A stretch of DNA of 64,000 nt from Candidatus Scybalocola faecavium (GTDB lineage: Bacteria > Bacillota > Clostridia > Lachnospirales > Lachnospiraceae), in assembly GCA_018713145.1 (NCBI GenBank), contig DVFP01000009.1, positions 1 through 64,000 on the forward strand, read 5' to 3'. Position numbers and translations under genes: made by a program. Positions 7,405 through 17,364 of this stretch are shown here, piece after piece. The notes beneath the pieces are model-generated. The model did not search any database and had not been told where the DNA came from. It worked only from the letters and a program-made list of their open reading frames with translations. Position 1 is the first letter of the stretch. Every line of letters begins with the position of its first letter.

Positions 7405-9159
7405 ATGAAGGAACTAAAGTTTATCAGCCGCTATGTTGGGCGGCACGGCCTTGCGTACATCCTTGGTATCGGGGCCTTATTTGCCGTAGACCTGATGAAC
7501 GCCCTGATCCCCCGCTATACCGGAGAGATCACCGATGGTCTTGAGGCCCAGGCTATAAATATGGATCAAATCTGGAGCCTGATCTTAAGGATACTGATCC
7601 TTGGTGCCGTGATTGCTATCGGGCGTTTTTTCTGGCGTTTTTTTATTTTTGGTTCATCCCGTTCCATTGAAAAGGAAATGAGGAATGACTTATTCGCCCA
7701 TCTTGAAACACTGTCCATGCACTATTACAACGAACATAAAACCGGGGACCTTATGGCCCATTTTACCAATGATCTCCAGTCGGTGCGCATGTTTCTGGGG
7801 CCAACGGTCATTACCGCTTTTGACGCCACCGTCATGCTGATCCTGGTGCTGATCCAGATGATCTTTTACGTGGATATTAAACTGACCCTTGTGGCTGCCC
7901 TGCCTCTGATCCTTATTATATTTGGGGACTATTTTTACGGCAAGGTTATGCACCGCCGTTTTATCCGGAAACAGCAGGCATTTTCCGACCTGACGGACCA
8001 GGTACAGGAAGCCGTGTCCGGGATCCGGGTCATCAAAGCCTTTGTCCAGGAGCGGAAAGAGCTTATGGCCTTTGCCAGGATCAATCAGATCAATCAGGAC
8101 AAAAATATGCGTGTTGTCCGGCTTCAGGCTTTGTTTTTGCCGGTCCTTGACCTGATCGTCGGCGCCAGCAGCCTGCTGACCCTTCTTTACGGCGGCTATC
8201 TTGCCATTGTGGGGGCCATCAGCCTTGGACAGTTTGTGGCATTTAATTCTTATATTGCCATGCTTGTATGGCCCATGATCGCCGCAGGAGATTGTATTAC
8301 CTATGTGTCTCAGGGACTGGCCTCTATGAGCCGTATTATGAAGATTTTCCAGGAAAAACCGGAGATCGTGGATAATGAAAATGTTTTGCCTATTAAAAAT
8401 CTTGAGGGAGATATTTCCTTTGACCACCTGACCTTTTCTTATCCTGGGGAAAAGCACACTCAGGCCTTAAGCGATCTTACCGTCCACGTTGAAAAGGGAA
8501 GCACTCTGGCCATTTTAGGACGCACGGGAAGCGGAAAAACTACGCTGGCCAACCTGCTCATGCGCCTTTATGATGCCGATCCCGGAATGATACAGATCGA
8601 TGGGCATAACCTGACAGAAATCCCTCTAAAAGTCCTGCGCCAAAACATTGCCTATGTTCCCCAGGATAATTTTCTTTTTTCAGATACTTTGGAAAATAAT
8701 ATTGCCTTTGGTGTGGAAAATAAGGATTCAGATGCCGTCCGGCAGGCCGCTATGGACGCCTGTATCCATGATAATATTATAGACTTCCCAGACGGTTATC
8801 AAACTATGGTTGGGGAGCGGGGCGTCACCCTATCCGGCGGGCAGAAACAGCGCAGCTCTATTGCCCGTGCCCTGCTTAAAGACGCGCCCATCCTGATCCT
8901 GGACGATGCCCTTTCCGCAGTAGATACAGATACAGAGGAACAGATCTTAACGAATCTAAAGGCTAACCGCCATGGAAAAACCACACTGATCATTGCCCAC
9001 CGCATTTCCACCATCCAAAATGCGGATCACATCCTTGTGCTGGATGAGGGAATGGTTGCCGAATACGGCACTCATGAGGAGCTTATGGCAAAACATGGCC
9101 TGTATTGGAATATTTTTGAAAAACAACAGCTTGAAAAGCAGCTGAGTGAGGAGGTTTAG
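7405..9159 (+). CDS. ABC exporter half-transporter with degenerate ATP site (subunit A)
   Basis: The product has 584 residues: six membrane helices in the first 310, then a full ATPase domain. Walker A is GRTGSGKTT near 368, the signature LSGGQKQR near 476, Walker B ILILDDALSAVD near 497, and the H-loop IIAHRIST near 530. The residue after the Walker B Asp is Asp and not the usual catalytic Glu, while the partner at 9161 has Glu. One weak and one active site is typical of heterodimeric multidrug exporters such as BmrCD, LmrCD and TM287/288. The ATG at 7405 follows AGGGAGAAG; the stop is one base from the partner's start. The substrate is unknown; lipids or drugs are usual. Confidence 0.9.
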   Translation: MKELKFISRYVGRHGLAYILGIGALFAVDLMNALIPRYTGEITDGLEAQAINMDQIWSLILRILILGAVIAIGRFFWRFFIFGSSRSIEKEMRNDLFAHLETLSMHYYNEHKTGDLMAHFTNDLQSVRMFLGPTVITAFDATVMLILVLIQMIFYVDIKLTLVAALPLILIIFGDYFYGKVMHRRFIRKQQAFSDLTDQVQEAVSGIRVIKAFVQERKELMAFARINQINQDKNMRVVRLQALFLPVLDLIVGASSLLTLLYGGYLAIVGAISLGQFVAFNSYIAMLVWPMIAAGDCITYVSQGLASMSRIMKIFQEKPEIVDNENVLPIKNLEGDISFDHLTFSYPGEKHTQALSDLTVHVEKGSTLAILGRTGSGKTTLANLLMRLYDADPGMIQIDGHNLTEIPLKVLRQNIAYVPQDNFLFSDTLENNIAFGVENKDSDAVRQAAMDACIHDNIIDFPDGYQTMVGERGVTLSGGQKQRSSIARALLKDAPILILDDALSAVDTDTEEQILTNLKANRHGKTTLIIAHRISTIQNADHILVLDEGMVAEYGTHEELMAKHGLYWNIFEKQQLEKQLSEEV

Positions 9160-9160
9160 G

Positions 9161-10957
9161 ATGAAACTGTTTCAAACAAAAAAACAGGATGATGATGAGT
9201 TGAATTATGAAGGAAATGCTGTCATCCGCATGATGTCCTATATGAAGCCTTACTGGCTCACTGTGGCGTTCTGCTTTGTTCTTGTAGTGATCATCACGGT
9301 CCTGGAGCTGTACAAGCCGATCCTCATCGGCGATGCTATTGACCAGTTTATTACCGGAGATTATGAACCTGGAGAAATGGCTTCCCAGCGGTTTACCGGA
9401 GTTTTGTGGGCAGCGGCCCGGTATGTGGTTGTCCTGCTTTTGCTGTTTGTATGCAACCGGATCCAGTATGTACTTCTTCAGTCCACAGGCCAGAAGATCA
9501 TTTATACGATCCGCAATGAGCTTTTTACCCATGTGGAAAGCCTGTCCATGCGCTTTTTCGACCTGACCCCTGTGGGAAAGATCGTAACCCGCATTACTAA
9601 CGATGTGGAAGCCTTAAACGATATGTATTCCAACATTTTGATCAAACTTTTTAAAAATGTGATCAAAATCCTGGGACTGGCTGTTGTCATGCTTGTTTTA
9701 GATGTGAAAATGGCTCTGCTCTCTTTTGTCCTTGTTCCGGCCGTGGTTGTCCTCACAGTCATCTTTAAACGGATCTCCCGCAGGACTTATCAGATCACAC
9801 GGACAAAGATCACAGCTTTAAATACCTTTTTGTCTGAAAATATTTCCGGCATGAAGATCATCCAGATCTTTAACCGGGAAAAAGAGAAAAATAATGAATT
9901 TGCCGAAAAAAGTGAGGAACTGTACCAGGCCAATTATCGGGAAATGATGGTGTTCGCCATTTTCCGTCCCAGTATTTATATGCTCTCTGTCCTGGCCCTG
10001 GTCATCGTCCTTGCCGGCGGCAGCACCAGCGTTTTTGCCGGAACCTTATCCATCGGTACGCTGTATATTTTTCTCCAGTATATTAATACCTTTTTTGAAC
10101 CCATCCAGGATCTGGCAGAGCAGTTTTCCACCCTCCAGTCTGCTATTGCCTCAGCAGAAAAGATTTTTACCCTTCTGGATGTAAAACCGACCGTAAATGA
10201 TCCCCAGGATCCGGTAAAGCTAGGTGCAGTAAAAGGCCGGATCGAGTTTAAACATGTATGGTTTGCCTATGACGGGGAGGATTATATTCTTAAGGATGTA
10301 AGTTTCACGATCGAACCTGGACAAAAAGTAGCCTTTGTAGGCGCTACCGGTGCCGGGAAATCTTCGATCCTGAATTTGATCGGCCGGTATTATGATATTC
10401 AAAAAGGGGAAATCCTCCTGGATGGCGTTGATATAAGAAAGATAAAAAAAGAAAAGCTTCGGGCCGCCATCGGCCAGGTACAGCAGGATGTTTTCCTGTT
10501 TACCGGAGATATATCCAGCAATATCCGGCTGCGCAATGAAAATATTAGTGATGAGGCTATCCGGGAAGCCGCCCATGAGGTCAATGCGGACCGTTTTATA
10601 GAAAAACTGCCGGATCAGTATCATGAACGGGTTTCTGAAAGAGGCGCTACTTTTTCCGCCGGACAAAGACAGCTGCTCTCTTTTGCCCGTACCCTGGCTT
10701 TTGATCCTGCCATCCTGATCCTGGATGAGGCAACCGCCAACATTGACACAGAGACTGAACAGTGGATCCAGGAAGCCCTTGAAAAGCTTATGACCGGCCG
10801 CACTACCATTATGGTAGCCCACCGCCTCTCCACCATCCAGCATGCGGACAAGATCATTGTCATGCACAAAGGGCGGATCCGTGAAAGCGGTACTCACCAG
10901 GAGCTTTTAGAGCAAAACGGAATTTATAAGAAGCTTTATCAGCTTCAGATCATGTAG
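9161..10957 (+). CDS. ABC exporter half-transporter with canonical ATP site (subunit B)
   Basis: The product has 598 residues, with six membrane helices and a C-terminal ATPase domain. Walker A is GATGAGKSS near 390, the signature FSAGQRQLL near 495, Walker B ILILDEATANID near 515, and the H-loop MVAHRLST near 548. The Glu of LDEATANID is the catalytic base missing from the partner at 7405-9159, so the two should form a heterodimer. The ATG at 9161 has GAGGAGG just upstream, inside the end of the first gene. No regulator gene sits beside the pair. Transcription runs head-on into the flavodoxin genes that end at 10971. Confidence 0.9.
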   Translation: MKLFQTKKQDDDELNYEGNAVIRMMSYMKPYWLTVAFCFVLVVIITVLELYKPILIGDAIDQFITGDYEPGEMASQRFTGVLWAAARYVVVLLLLFVCNRIQYVLLQSTGQKIIYTIRNELFTHVESLSMRFFDLTPVGKIVTRITNDVEALNDMYSNILIKLFKNVIKILGLAVVMLVLDVKMALLSFVLVPAVVVLTVIFKRISRRTYQITRTKITALNTFLSENISGMKIIQIFNREKEKNNEFAEKSEELYQANYREMMVFAIFRPSIYMLSVLALVIVLAGGSTSVFAGTLSIGTLYIFLQYINTFFEPIQDLAEQFSTLQSAIASAEKIFTLLDVKPTVNDPQDPVKLGAVKGRIEFKHVWFAYDGEDYILKDVSFTIEPGQKVAFVGATGAGKSSILNLIGRYYDIQKGEILLDGVDIRKIKKEKLRAAIGQVQQDVFLFTGDISSNIRLRNENISDEAIREAAHEVNADRFIEKLPDQYHERVSERGATFSAGQRQLLSFARTLAFDPAILILDEATANIDTETEQWIQEALEKLMTGRTTIMVAHRLSTIQHADKIIVMHKGRIRESGTHQELLEQNGIYKKLYQLQIM

Positions 10958-10970
10958 ATAAAAAACTGAA

Positions 10971-11531
10971 TCAGCCGTTGCCCAGGCACACAGGAAAAGG
11001 GAACTTATGTCGATTATCACAGTCCGCTTTTACAAGCCAGTTTTGCAGGATCATCGTCAGATTTTGTCCCCCATTCTCTATCACGCCCAAAGCTTCCCCC
11101 ACTTCTGCCTTTGGACACAGCCTGGCAATATCCTCCCTGAGATTTCCTTTCGCCCCGCCGCAATGGGAATAAAATGGCAAAATTATTTTTCCAGACAAAT
11201 CATTTTTAGACAGCCAGGAAGCCAGAGGCGGGGCAATCGTCCCACACCAGTTGGGAGAGCCGACGAAAATAACCGGATAAGGCTGCGGCGACCTGGTACC
11301 TGGCAGAAGACTGGGATGATAGCCAGAATGGATCTCTCGTTTTATCTGCGCCAATAACACTGGAAAAGCCATGGGATACGGCTGCCAGGGGTGGATTTCA
11401 CACCAGTCACTGCCGGTCATTGCCTGAAGTTCCCGGGCGATTTCATGGGTATTGCCTGAATAGGAATAGGAAACGATCAATGAACGATCTGTTTTCATGG
11501 ATTCATTTGTTAAGTTTATCTTTTTACTCAT
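10971..11531 (-). CDS. Flavodoxin-like protein
   Basis: The product has 186 residues. The flavodoxin phosphate loop is SYSYSGNTHEIA near residue 21, and the segment PVIFVGSPNWCGTIAPPLASWL near 85-110 matches the second flavin contact. ILPFYSHCGGAKG is the third. Flavodoxins carry electrons or reduce quinones with bound FMN. Its start overlaps the preceding flavodoxin-like lipoprotein gene by 8 bases, so translation is probably coupled. It is the last gene of the leftward reductase cluster. The C-terminal tail is longer and more basic than usual. Confidence 0.8.
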   Translation of the reverse strand: MSKKINLTNESMKTDRSLIVSYSYSGNTHEIARELQAMTGSDWCEIHPWQPYPMAFPVLLAQIKREIHSGYHPSLLPGTRSPQPYPVIFVGSPNWCGTIAPPLASWLSKNDLSGKIILPFYSHCGGAKGNLREDIARLCPKAEVGEALGVIENGGQNLTMILQNWLVKADCDNRHKFPFPVCLGNG

Positions 11532-12129
11532 TCATCTCACCATATAATTTCAATGATTCGGCGGCACGGGCAGGAAATCTTTTCGTGCCGCCGCTGGAGC
11601 TGGTATTGAAGGGGATCAATGTCTTTCCATTCCAGTCATAGGATTCCAGAAAGGTGTACACCGCCATGGGGGCATCACTCCACCAGTTGGGATAGCCCAC
11701 AAAGATGACATCGTAACTGTCCCAGTCGTCCACCTGAGCAGCCAGTTCCGGACGGGCATCATCCGCCTGCTCCTGCCGGGCAATATCCAGAAGAGTGTTA
11801 TAATCATCAGTATACGGGGTAGCGGTTTCAATCTTAAAGAGATCACCGCCAGTCTGTTCAGCAATAATCTGCGCCACCTGCTCTGTATTGCCGGACCAGG
11901 AGAAATAGGCAATGAGCGTGCCGCCGGCATCTTCCCCGGATTCCGCTGATCCTTCCGGCGCTTCAGAACCGAAGGTTTCCTCAGAGGCGGTGGAAACTTC
12001 AGGAAACGATCCAGAAGAACTGACAGACGATTCAGAACTTCCGTCCTCACTTGAGGCTGCCCCACCGCTGCATGCAGCAAGAGAAAATACCAGTGTCATG
12101 GATAATAAAAGCGATAGCAATTTTTTCAT
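11524..12129 (-). CDS. Flavodoxin-like lipoprotein, altered C-terminus
   Basis: The product has 201 residues. A lipoprotein signal peptide ends in the lipobox LAAC with Cys20, so the protein should be anchored outside the membrane. A Ser/Glu-rich linker (21-65) leads to a flavodoxin domain with AYFSWSGNTEQVA and FVGYPNWWSDAPMAVYTFLE. Anchored flavodoxins of this kind are common in Firmicutes. After IPFNTSSSGG the sequence no longer follows the family (KRFPARAAESLKLYGEMNE) and is about 20 residues short, so the end may have been replaced by a small deletion or frameshift. The start at 12129 follows GAAAGGAATGG at some distance. Confidence 0.75.
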   Translation of the reverse strand: MKKLLSLLLSMTLVFSLAACSGGAASSEDGSSESSVSSSGSFPEVSTASEETFGSEAPEGSAESGEDAGGTLIAYFSWSGNTEQVAQIIAEQTGGDLFKIETATPYTDDYNTLLDIARQEQADDARPELAAQVDDWDSYDVIFVGYPNWWSDAPMAVYTFLESYDWNGKTLIPFNTSSSGGTKRFPARAAESLKLYGEMNE

Positions 12130-12228
12130 ATTGATTGACCATTCCTTTCTTCTTTTATTAACTCCCTGTCCCCCTATTTTTCAGTTCCCCTTATGGGCCT
12201 TATCATCTGACGATTCAAATGGCTATTA

Positions 12229-12363
12229 TTAAATACTTTTACCCGTCAGAGAGGCTTCCTCTACCTGATTGCCAGATTCTTCCGCTCCTCGGATAAACGC
12301 ATCACATAATAAATCTGAATTTTCCTTCGCACGGGGACTGCCGTTGATTACCAATACCTTCAT
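12229..12363 (-). pseudogene. N-terminal fragment of an FMN reductase/flavodoxin-family protein
   Basis: A 44-residue frame starts MKVLVINGSPRAKENSDLL, the exact phosphate-loop start of NADPH-dependent FMN reductase-like flavoproteins, which are normally about 180 residues. It stops at 12229 where the family continues with its Cys motif. AGGTGAC precedes the ATG. It is the stump of a deleted gene inside the decaying part of the reductase cluster. Confidence 0.7.
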
Positions 12364-12388
12364 TTTTTCGTCACCTATCTGTCATTTG

Positions 12389-12850
12389 TTATTTTTCAAA
12401 TTCTTTCGCTACATCTTCTAGTAAAGTGCGAATAGATAGATGCTGTGGACAGATCTTCTCACATTTATGCAATTAAGATTATCCCTCATCTGCTCAAGAT
12501 TGCTCATTCCGGACAGAACCATTCGGATTCCCATGTTTACGGCATACTTCATAGCACTTTCCGTTCTCTACTGCCGGGTCGTCGTAATCCAGATAATTGA
12601 ACTGAATCTGAACCACTTCAATCTGAGGATACTCAGTCAATATCTGCTCCAGGACTTCCGCCCGGTCATGGAAAGAAATCCCAAAATGCCGGATCTTCCC
12701 TTCTTCTTTTAACTCAAGGGCTACTTCATATGCCCCGCATTTCTTAAAATAAGCAAAATTATCAGCAGTCTGAGAGTGCATCAGATAGAAGTCAAAATAG
12801 TCAACACCACACGCTTCCAGCTGCTTCTCAAAAAGAGGCCTGATTTCCTT
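12389..12850 (-). pseudogene. Aldo/keto reductase (4Fe-4S type) remnant
   Basis: Read leftward from 12850, the frame gives KEIRPLFEKQLEACGVDYFDFYLMHSQ and then EEGKIRHFGISFHDRAEVLEQ, the middle of an aldo/keto reductase of the type with a C-terminal iron-sulfur segment. After CYEVCRKH the frame breaks. A second frame reads MVLSGMSNLEQMRDNL and a third reads KICPQHLSIRTLLEDVAKEFEK before the stop at 12389; these are pieces of the same family's C-terminus. The N-terminal third is missing, and at least two frame changes plus an internal deletion are present. It cannot be functional. Confidence 0.75.
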
Positions 12851-12936
12851 CTACTTTTACTGATTAAGACAAATTTAAAGGAACTCCAGAATCAACCGGC
12901 ATTTTTTTTGCGATTTTGATGAGGTTGAAACCAATC

Positions 12937-13421
<485 letters not shown>

Positions 13422-13425
<4 letters not shown>

Positions 13426-13802
13426 TTCCTTGCGCCCTCTTCCGTTTCATCATCGCCAAGCGTCAATGTAGCTGTAATATTGCCCTTTCCCAGTACATTT
13501 TTCAGCTCAGATTCCGACAGATTTTGTACTTTGCCAAGCCGGGTAAATGTCCAGGTGTTCGGCGCATAATAGATAACTAACAGATTTCCTTCTGATAAAA
13601 TCACATCGCCGGCTTCTGTGGTGATATGTTGGTCATTTGTAGGAAGCTCCACACCAAAACTGCCGAATTTCTCCATGTGAGCATAATCCTTCATAGAAAT
13701 CGTCAAAGGGCCTTTCCGGAGCAGTTCCTTTACCGCCTGAGCGGAACTGTTGTCATACAGCTTTACCTGAATATTTGCTCCATTTACTTCTATATTCATC
13801 AT
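13422..13802 (-). CDS. Cyclophilin-like fold protein
   Basis: The product has 126 residues and resembles the short cyclophilin-like family (PF18050) that often accompanies flavodoxins and aldo/keto reductases in Firmicutes. It shows VKLYDNSSAQAVKELL, then GELP-like GVELPTNDQHITTEAGDVIL and a final YYAPNTWTFTRLGKV strand. No prolyl isomerase activity is established for the family. The start at 13802 follows AAGGAGC; a second ATG follows at once. The stop overlaps the start of the deleted aldo/keto reductase by 4 bases. Confidence 0.75.
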
Positions 13803-13824
13803 AAGACAGTTGCTCCTTTCAAAA

Positions 13825-14688
13825 TTACAGGCTGGTCAACACCGGGTTGTTCAAGTAGTCGTACACCCGTTTCACCTCGCTGACTTTCCGGGTATCCAGC
13901 ATGGATGGACAATTCTTATCCATCGCGGCGATCTTTTCCATATCTTCTTTGTCCAGGTTAAAATCCCAAATAGCCATATTTTCCTTCATACGCTTTTTAT
14001 GTACAGTTTTTGGAATAACAACAACTCCCTGCTGCACATTCCAGCGCAGGATGATCTGGGCCGGTGTCTTTCCATATTTTTCGGCGATTTCCAGCAGTAC
14101 CGGTTCCGTAAACATCCCTTTCAAACCTTCCGCAAAAGGCGCCCATGCCTCTGGCTGTACATGCAGTTCCTTCATCAGAGAGAGTTCCTCCCACCGCTGG
14201 TAATGAGGATGGCGCTCGATCTGGTCGATCTGGGGCAAAATCTTTGCGTTATAGCATAGATCCAGCAGCCGGTCCGGCAGGAAATTGCACACGCCGATGG
14301 CACGGATCCTGCCCTCCTGATATAATTCTTCCAGTGCGCGCCAGGAGCCATAGTAATCTCCAAAGGGCATGTGGATTAAATATAAATCCAGGTAGGTAAG
14401 CCCCAGATTGTCCAAGGATTCCTGAAAAGCAGCTTTTGTTTTCTCATATCCCATCTGCTGGATATATGCTTTCGTGGTAATGAACAATTCTTCTCTGGGA
14501 ATACCACTGCTTTGAATCGCTCTTCCCACAGCCTTCTCATTTTGATAGGAACTGGCTGTATCAATCAGGCGGTATCCGGCAGAAATGGCGTCTTTCACCA
14601 CCTGTTCACATATTTCCTCCGGTATCTGAAAGACACCGAAGCCTTCCATCGGCATCGTTACGCCGTTACTGAGTGTAACTGTTTCCAT
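13825..14688 (-). CDS. Aldo/keto reductase (complete)
   Basis: The product has 287 residues, the usual length for the AKR5-like group. The catalytic tetrad is visible: Asp43 and Tyr48 in LIDTASSYQNE, Lys73 in FITTKAYIQ and His106 in YLIHMPFG. The NADPH-binding C-terminal motif is VVVIPKTVHKKRMKENM. It would reduce aldehydes or ketones with NADPH in the cytosol. It belongs to the leftward cluster with two flavodoxin-type genes, a cyclophilin-like protein and another reductase. ATG at 14688 follows AAAGGAGGCC. Confidence 0.88.
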   Translation of the reverse strand: METVTLSNGVTMPMEGFGVFQIPEEICEQVVKDAISAGYRLIDTASSYQNEKAVGRAIQSSGIPREELFITTKAYIQQMGYEKTKAAFQESLDNLGLTYLDLYLIHMPFGDYYGSWRALEELYQEGRIRAIGVCNFLPDRLLDLCYNAKILPQIDQIERHPHYQRWEELSLMKELHVQPEAWAPFAEGLKGMFTEPVLLEIAEKYGKTPAQIILRWNVQQGVVVIPKTVHKKRMKENMAIWDFNLDKEDMEKIAAMDKNCPSMLDTRKVSEVKRVYDYLNNPVLTSL

Positions 14689-14748
14689 AAAACATCGGCC
14701 TCCTTTATCTTAACACTTGCAAAGAATGGGTAAACAAGTCCGCTTGCC

Positions 14749-15285
14749 TTACTTCAACCGGTTTCCCAAATTGTACGCCTGCTGGGGAAACCTGGAGTGC
14801 TCTGTCATAGACGGCGTACCACAGCCAGTCCCCAGCACCATTCCCATATCCGTAAGATTCAGATACCGTACCAGCGTCTTGTAATGGGCTTCCAGGGCCT
14901 CAAAGGTCCAGTCATCGCTGTTCCAGGCAACGGTCAGCAGGGCGGACTTCATATGCTTGCGCTGAATGGAGCTGTTGAAAGCACAGAAACGGTCAATCAT
15001 AATTTTTAACTGGGCAGACATGCCATAGTAATACAGAGGTGTGGCAAACACTACCATATCGGCATCCAGAATCTTCTGACGGATGGATTCCACGTCATCC
15101 TTCTGTACACAGGGGCCTTCGTAGCCGCAGTGGATACAACCGGTGCAGGGATGAATATTAGCGTGGGCCACATCGATCATCTCTACAGTGTGCCCCGCGC
15201 CCTCTGCCCCCTGGCGGAAACAGTCCGCCAGGATGTGAGTAGAACCTTTTTTATTGGGACTTCCCTCTAATACAACGATTTTCAT
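14749..15285 (-). CDS. NADPH-dependent FMN reductase/flavodoxin-family protein
   Basis: The product has 178 residues. It starts MKIVVLEGSPNKKGSTHILA (flavin phosphate loop), followed by the Cys-rich CTGCIHCGYEGPC near residue 48 and TPLYYYGMSAQLKIMIDRF near 90, both standard for this family of flavin-dependent oxidoreductases. AAGGAGG precedes the ATG at 15285. It lies 13 bases after the aldo/keto reductase at 15299-16237. A 44-residue stump of a related gene is found further down the cluster at 12229-12363. Confidence 0.85.
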   Translation of the reverse strand: MKIVVLEGSPNKKGSTHILADCFRQGAEGAGHTVEMIDVAHANIHPCTGCIHCGYEGPCVQKDDVESIRQKILDADMVVFATPLYYYGMSAQLKIMIDRFCAFNSSIQRKHMKSALLTVAWNSDDWTFEALEAHYKTLVRYLNLTDMGMVLGTGCGTPSMTEHSRFPQQAYNLGNRLK

Positions 15286-15298
15286 TGTCAGCGCCTCC

Positions 15299-16237
15299 TT
15301 ACTTCATTTCTTTTTCCCAGTAGCGAATAACGTTCAGGGACGTTTCGCCGGCCAGCCGCTCCATGGTTTCAATCTCGTCAGCAGTAAGCTCCAGAGCGGC
15401 TGCCTTGGCGGCATCCTCTACCTGATACACCTTGGTCACACCAATGATAGGCAGAGTCCCCTTGGCGATGGCCCAGGCCACCGGCAGTTGGGCAACAGCC
15501 ACACCGTGTTTATCTGCAATTTCTTTCAGACCCCCATTCAGCTTTTCCAGCTGCGGCAGCATAGGATTGTACACTGCCCCCCGGTCAGAATCCGCCGGGA
15601 AAGGATGCCTGGTGTCATACTTGCCGGACAGCGCCCCCTGCTCCAGCACCATGTAAGAGAAGAATGTGATCCCGTTTTCCTTGCAGTAATCCAGGATGCC
15701 GGAAGTCTCGGATGAGCGGTTCAGCAGACTGTAATGGTTCTGGATCGCGGAAATCTTCAGTCCCTCGGCCTCCAGGATGGCAGCGGCTTCTTTGATCTCC
15801 GCCAGGTTGTGGTTAGAAAGTCCGATGCGGCCGATCTTACCGCTCTTTGCCAGAGGAATCAGCTTTCTTGTCCACTCCGGTGCACCCACCGGGTTGTGGA
15901 TCCAATAGATATCCATATCGTCCGTACCCAACAGTTTCGCGCTGGTTTCATACAGAGCGATGACCGCATTTTCCGCATTAGGATCCGCACACTGAGGCGT
16001 AAATTTATCTGAGATGAGATAACTGTCACGGGGCACCGTGCGCAGAAACTCACCCAGCACTTTCTCGGAAGTGCCCATGCCATAGACATACGCAGTATCC
16101 CAGAGATTAAGGCCGGCCTTCATGGCCGCGTCAAATACAGGGCGCAGATCCTCATCGGTCAGCTTCCCGCCAAAAGTTCCATCGTTGCCCCAGGCCCATG
16201 CGCCCAGTGCGATTTTCGGTAATGTTTTCAGTTCCAT
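15299..16237 (-). CDS. Aldo/keto reductase, first gene of reductase cluster
   Basis: The product has 312 residues. Catalytic residues are Asp47 and Tyr52 in LWDTAYVYGMG, Lys78 in LISDKFTPQ and His114 in IYWIHNPVG. The C-terminal cofactor segment is LPIIGVTKVYQVEDA. The ATG at 16237 has GGAGG seven bases upstream; 13 further in-frame codons upstream are judged untranslated. A sigma-A promoter is at 16331-16359. This is the first of the leftward genes that run to 10971, and the physiological substrate is not evident. Confidence 0.88.
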   Translation of the reverse strand: MELKTLPKIALGAWAWGNDGTFGGKLTDEDLRPVFDAAMKAGLNLWDTAYVYGMGTSEKVLGEFLRTVPRDSYLISDKFTPQCADPNAENAVIALYETSAKLLGTDDMDIYWIHNPVGAPEWTRKLIPLAKSGKIGRIGLSNHNLAEIKEAAAILEAEGLKISAIQNHYSLLNRSSETSGILDYCKENGITFFSYMVLEQGALSGKYDTRHPFPADSDRGAVYNPMLPQLEKLNGGLKEIADKHGVAVAQLPVAWAIAKGTLPIIGVTKVYQVEDAAKAAALELTADEIETMERLAGETSLNVIRYWEKEMK

Positions 16238-16330
16238 TTTCGTTTCCTCCAATTTCATTTTGTTTTTTTGATTCATTCTCTGCCAGCAGGTCTTTCCAGG
16301 ATTAGCAGACCGCCTCCTGATTTTGTTTTT

Positions 16331-16359
16331 ATTATAGTGTGGCGCCCTTTCAATGTCTA
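16331..16359 (-). promoter_or_regulatory. Sigma-A promoter of the reductase cluster
   Basis: On the minus strand TAGACA (16354-16359), 17-base spacer, TATAAT (16331-16336), about 94 bases before the start codon at 16237. Confidence 0.7.
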
Positions 16360-16508
16360 ATACCTATTTTTTATCCTTTTCAATGTGTTTTTTGTATGGA
16401 TGCAAAAAATAAGGCAGGTTAGGGTTAGTTGAAATCCTAAATGCAACATTGAAATTGTAAATGCACATTGTAAATTTTATGAAGTTGTAGGAAGGGACTG
16501 TCCCTTCT

Positions 16509-16667
16509 TCAGCAGAGGGAAATGGTATCATTGATCCGGTTCAGCTCCTGTTCCGTCAGGGAGATTCCCCTGCGGGACTCCTCCCGGTACTCCGGGCAGG
16601 TCTTACGGTGGATACAGTTGTTGCCGCCTGAGATTGCAACCAGAGGTGTTTCCGGCTCATAGGTCCC
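16509..16667 (-). other. Unrecognised coding remnant in a gene-poor stretch
   Basis: The interval 16360-16837 has no intact gene. Within it, a 52-codon frame without a start reads GTYEPETPLVAISGGNNC, then HRKTCPEYREESRRG and LTEQELNRINDTISLC before its stop at 16509. The composition looks like real protein, with three Cys and a helix-like end, but I do not recognise the family. It may be the tail of a lost gene that once stood upstream of the reductase cluster. Confidence 0.35.
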
Positions 16668-16837
16668 TCAATCCAAAGGCAGAACAGAAGCCACTATGCT
16701 GGAAAATGGCATAAAAAGAAACCATGAAGTTACAGATGCAACTCCATGGCTCCCCTCTCATGTAATTCTTAGTGCAACAAACGATGTTGCATTTAATTTT
16801 TCAATTAACCATCATTTTTCCTACACACATTTCCGAT

Positions 16838-17346
16838 TTACAATTTTTTCTTCATACAGATGGAATCGGGCATGTCTGCATATGGGCCATAGTTTGGAAT
16901 AGTTACATAGCCGATCTTTTTATACAATGCATGGCCGCTACAAGCGGCTCTCCAGATTCCAGAATCAAATAGCGGTATCCCTTTGCCTTTGCAGCGTTCT
17001 CTAACTGCGCCATAAGTTTTTTTGAAATTCCTCTGTCTCTGTATTCTGGTTTGAGAAAAACACGTTTCACTTCAGCACATTCATTATCATATTTTTTAAA
17101 GGCAGCGCATCCAATCGGAATGTTGTCATCATATGCAAGAATAACATCGTGAATATCCTCCAGTTGATTATATGGAATATATTCCGCTCGATTTTCCTCT
17201 CCGCCAACAAGTTCGTTAAGAAAAATATCTAACTCATGGCACAATTCAGCAAAGTCAGGATTACATCCATCACTTTGCAGGAATCTGATTTCAAGAAGTT
17301 TCAATGCTCTTTTATACAATGATCTCGTTCCCTTCTCAACTTCCAA
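16838..17346 (-). pseudogene. GNAT acetyltransferase with frameshift
   Basis: The frame from 17346 gives a GNAT N-acetyltransferase: ILAYDDNIPIGCAAFKK, then VKRVFLKPEYRDRGISKKLM (acetyl-CoA loop, R-x-x-G-x-x) and RYLILESGEPLVAAM. It then runs into a stop at 16903. In another frame the family's end continues as ALYKKIGYVTIPNYGPYADM and PDSICMKKKL to a stop at 16838. One lost base near 16932 explains this. The TTG at 17346 is a doubtful start; the family usually begins at the segment EIRFLQSDG. Without the repaired end, the last strands of the fold are missing. Confidence 0.75.
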
Positions 17347-17364
17347 TTTGTTATTCTATGTGTT

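Noticed and set aside
7690..8457. Antisense reading frame within the ABC exporter gene (255 codons)
   Set aside because: It is opposite a clear ABC exporter and its composition (His, Lys, Gln rich) is typical of a shadow frame.
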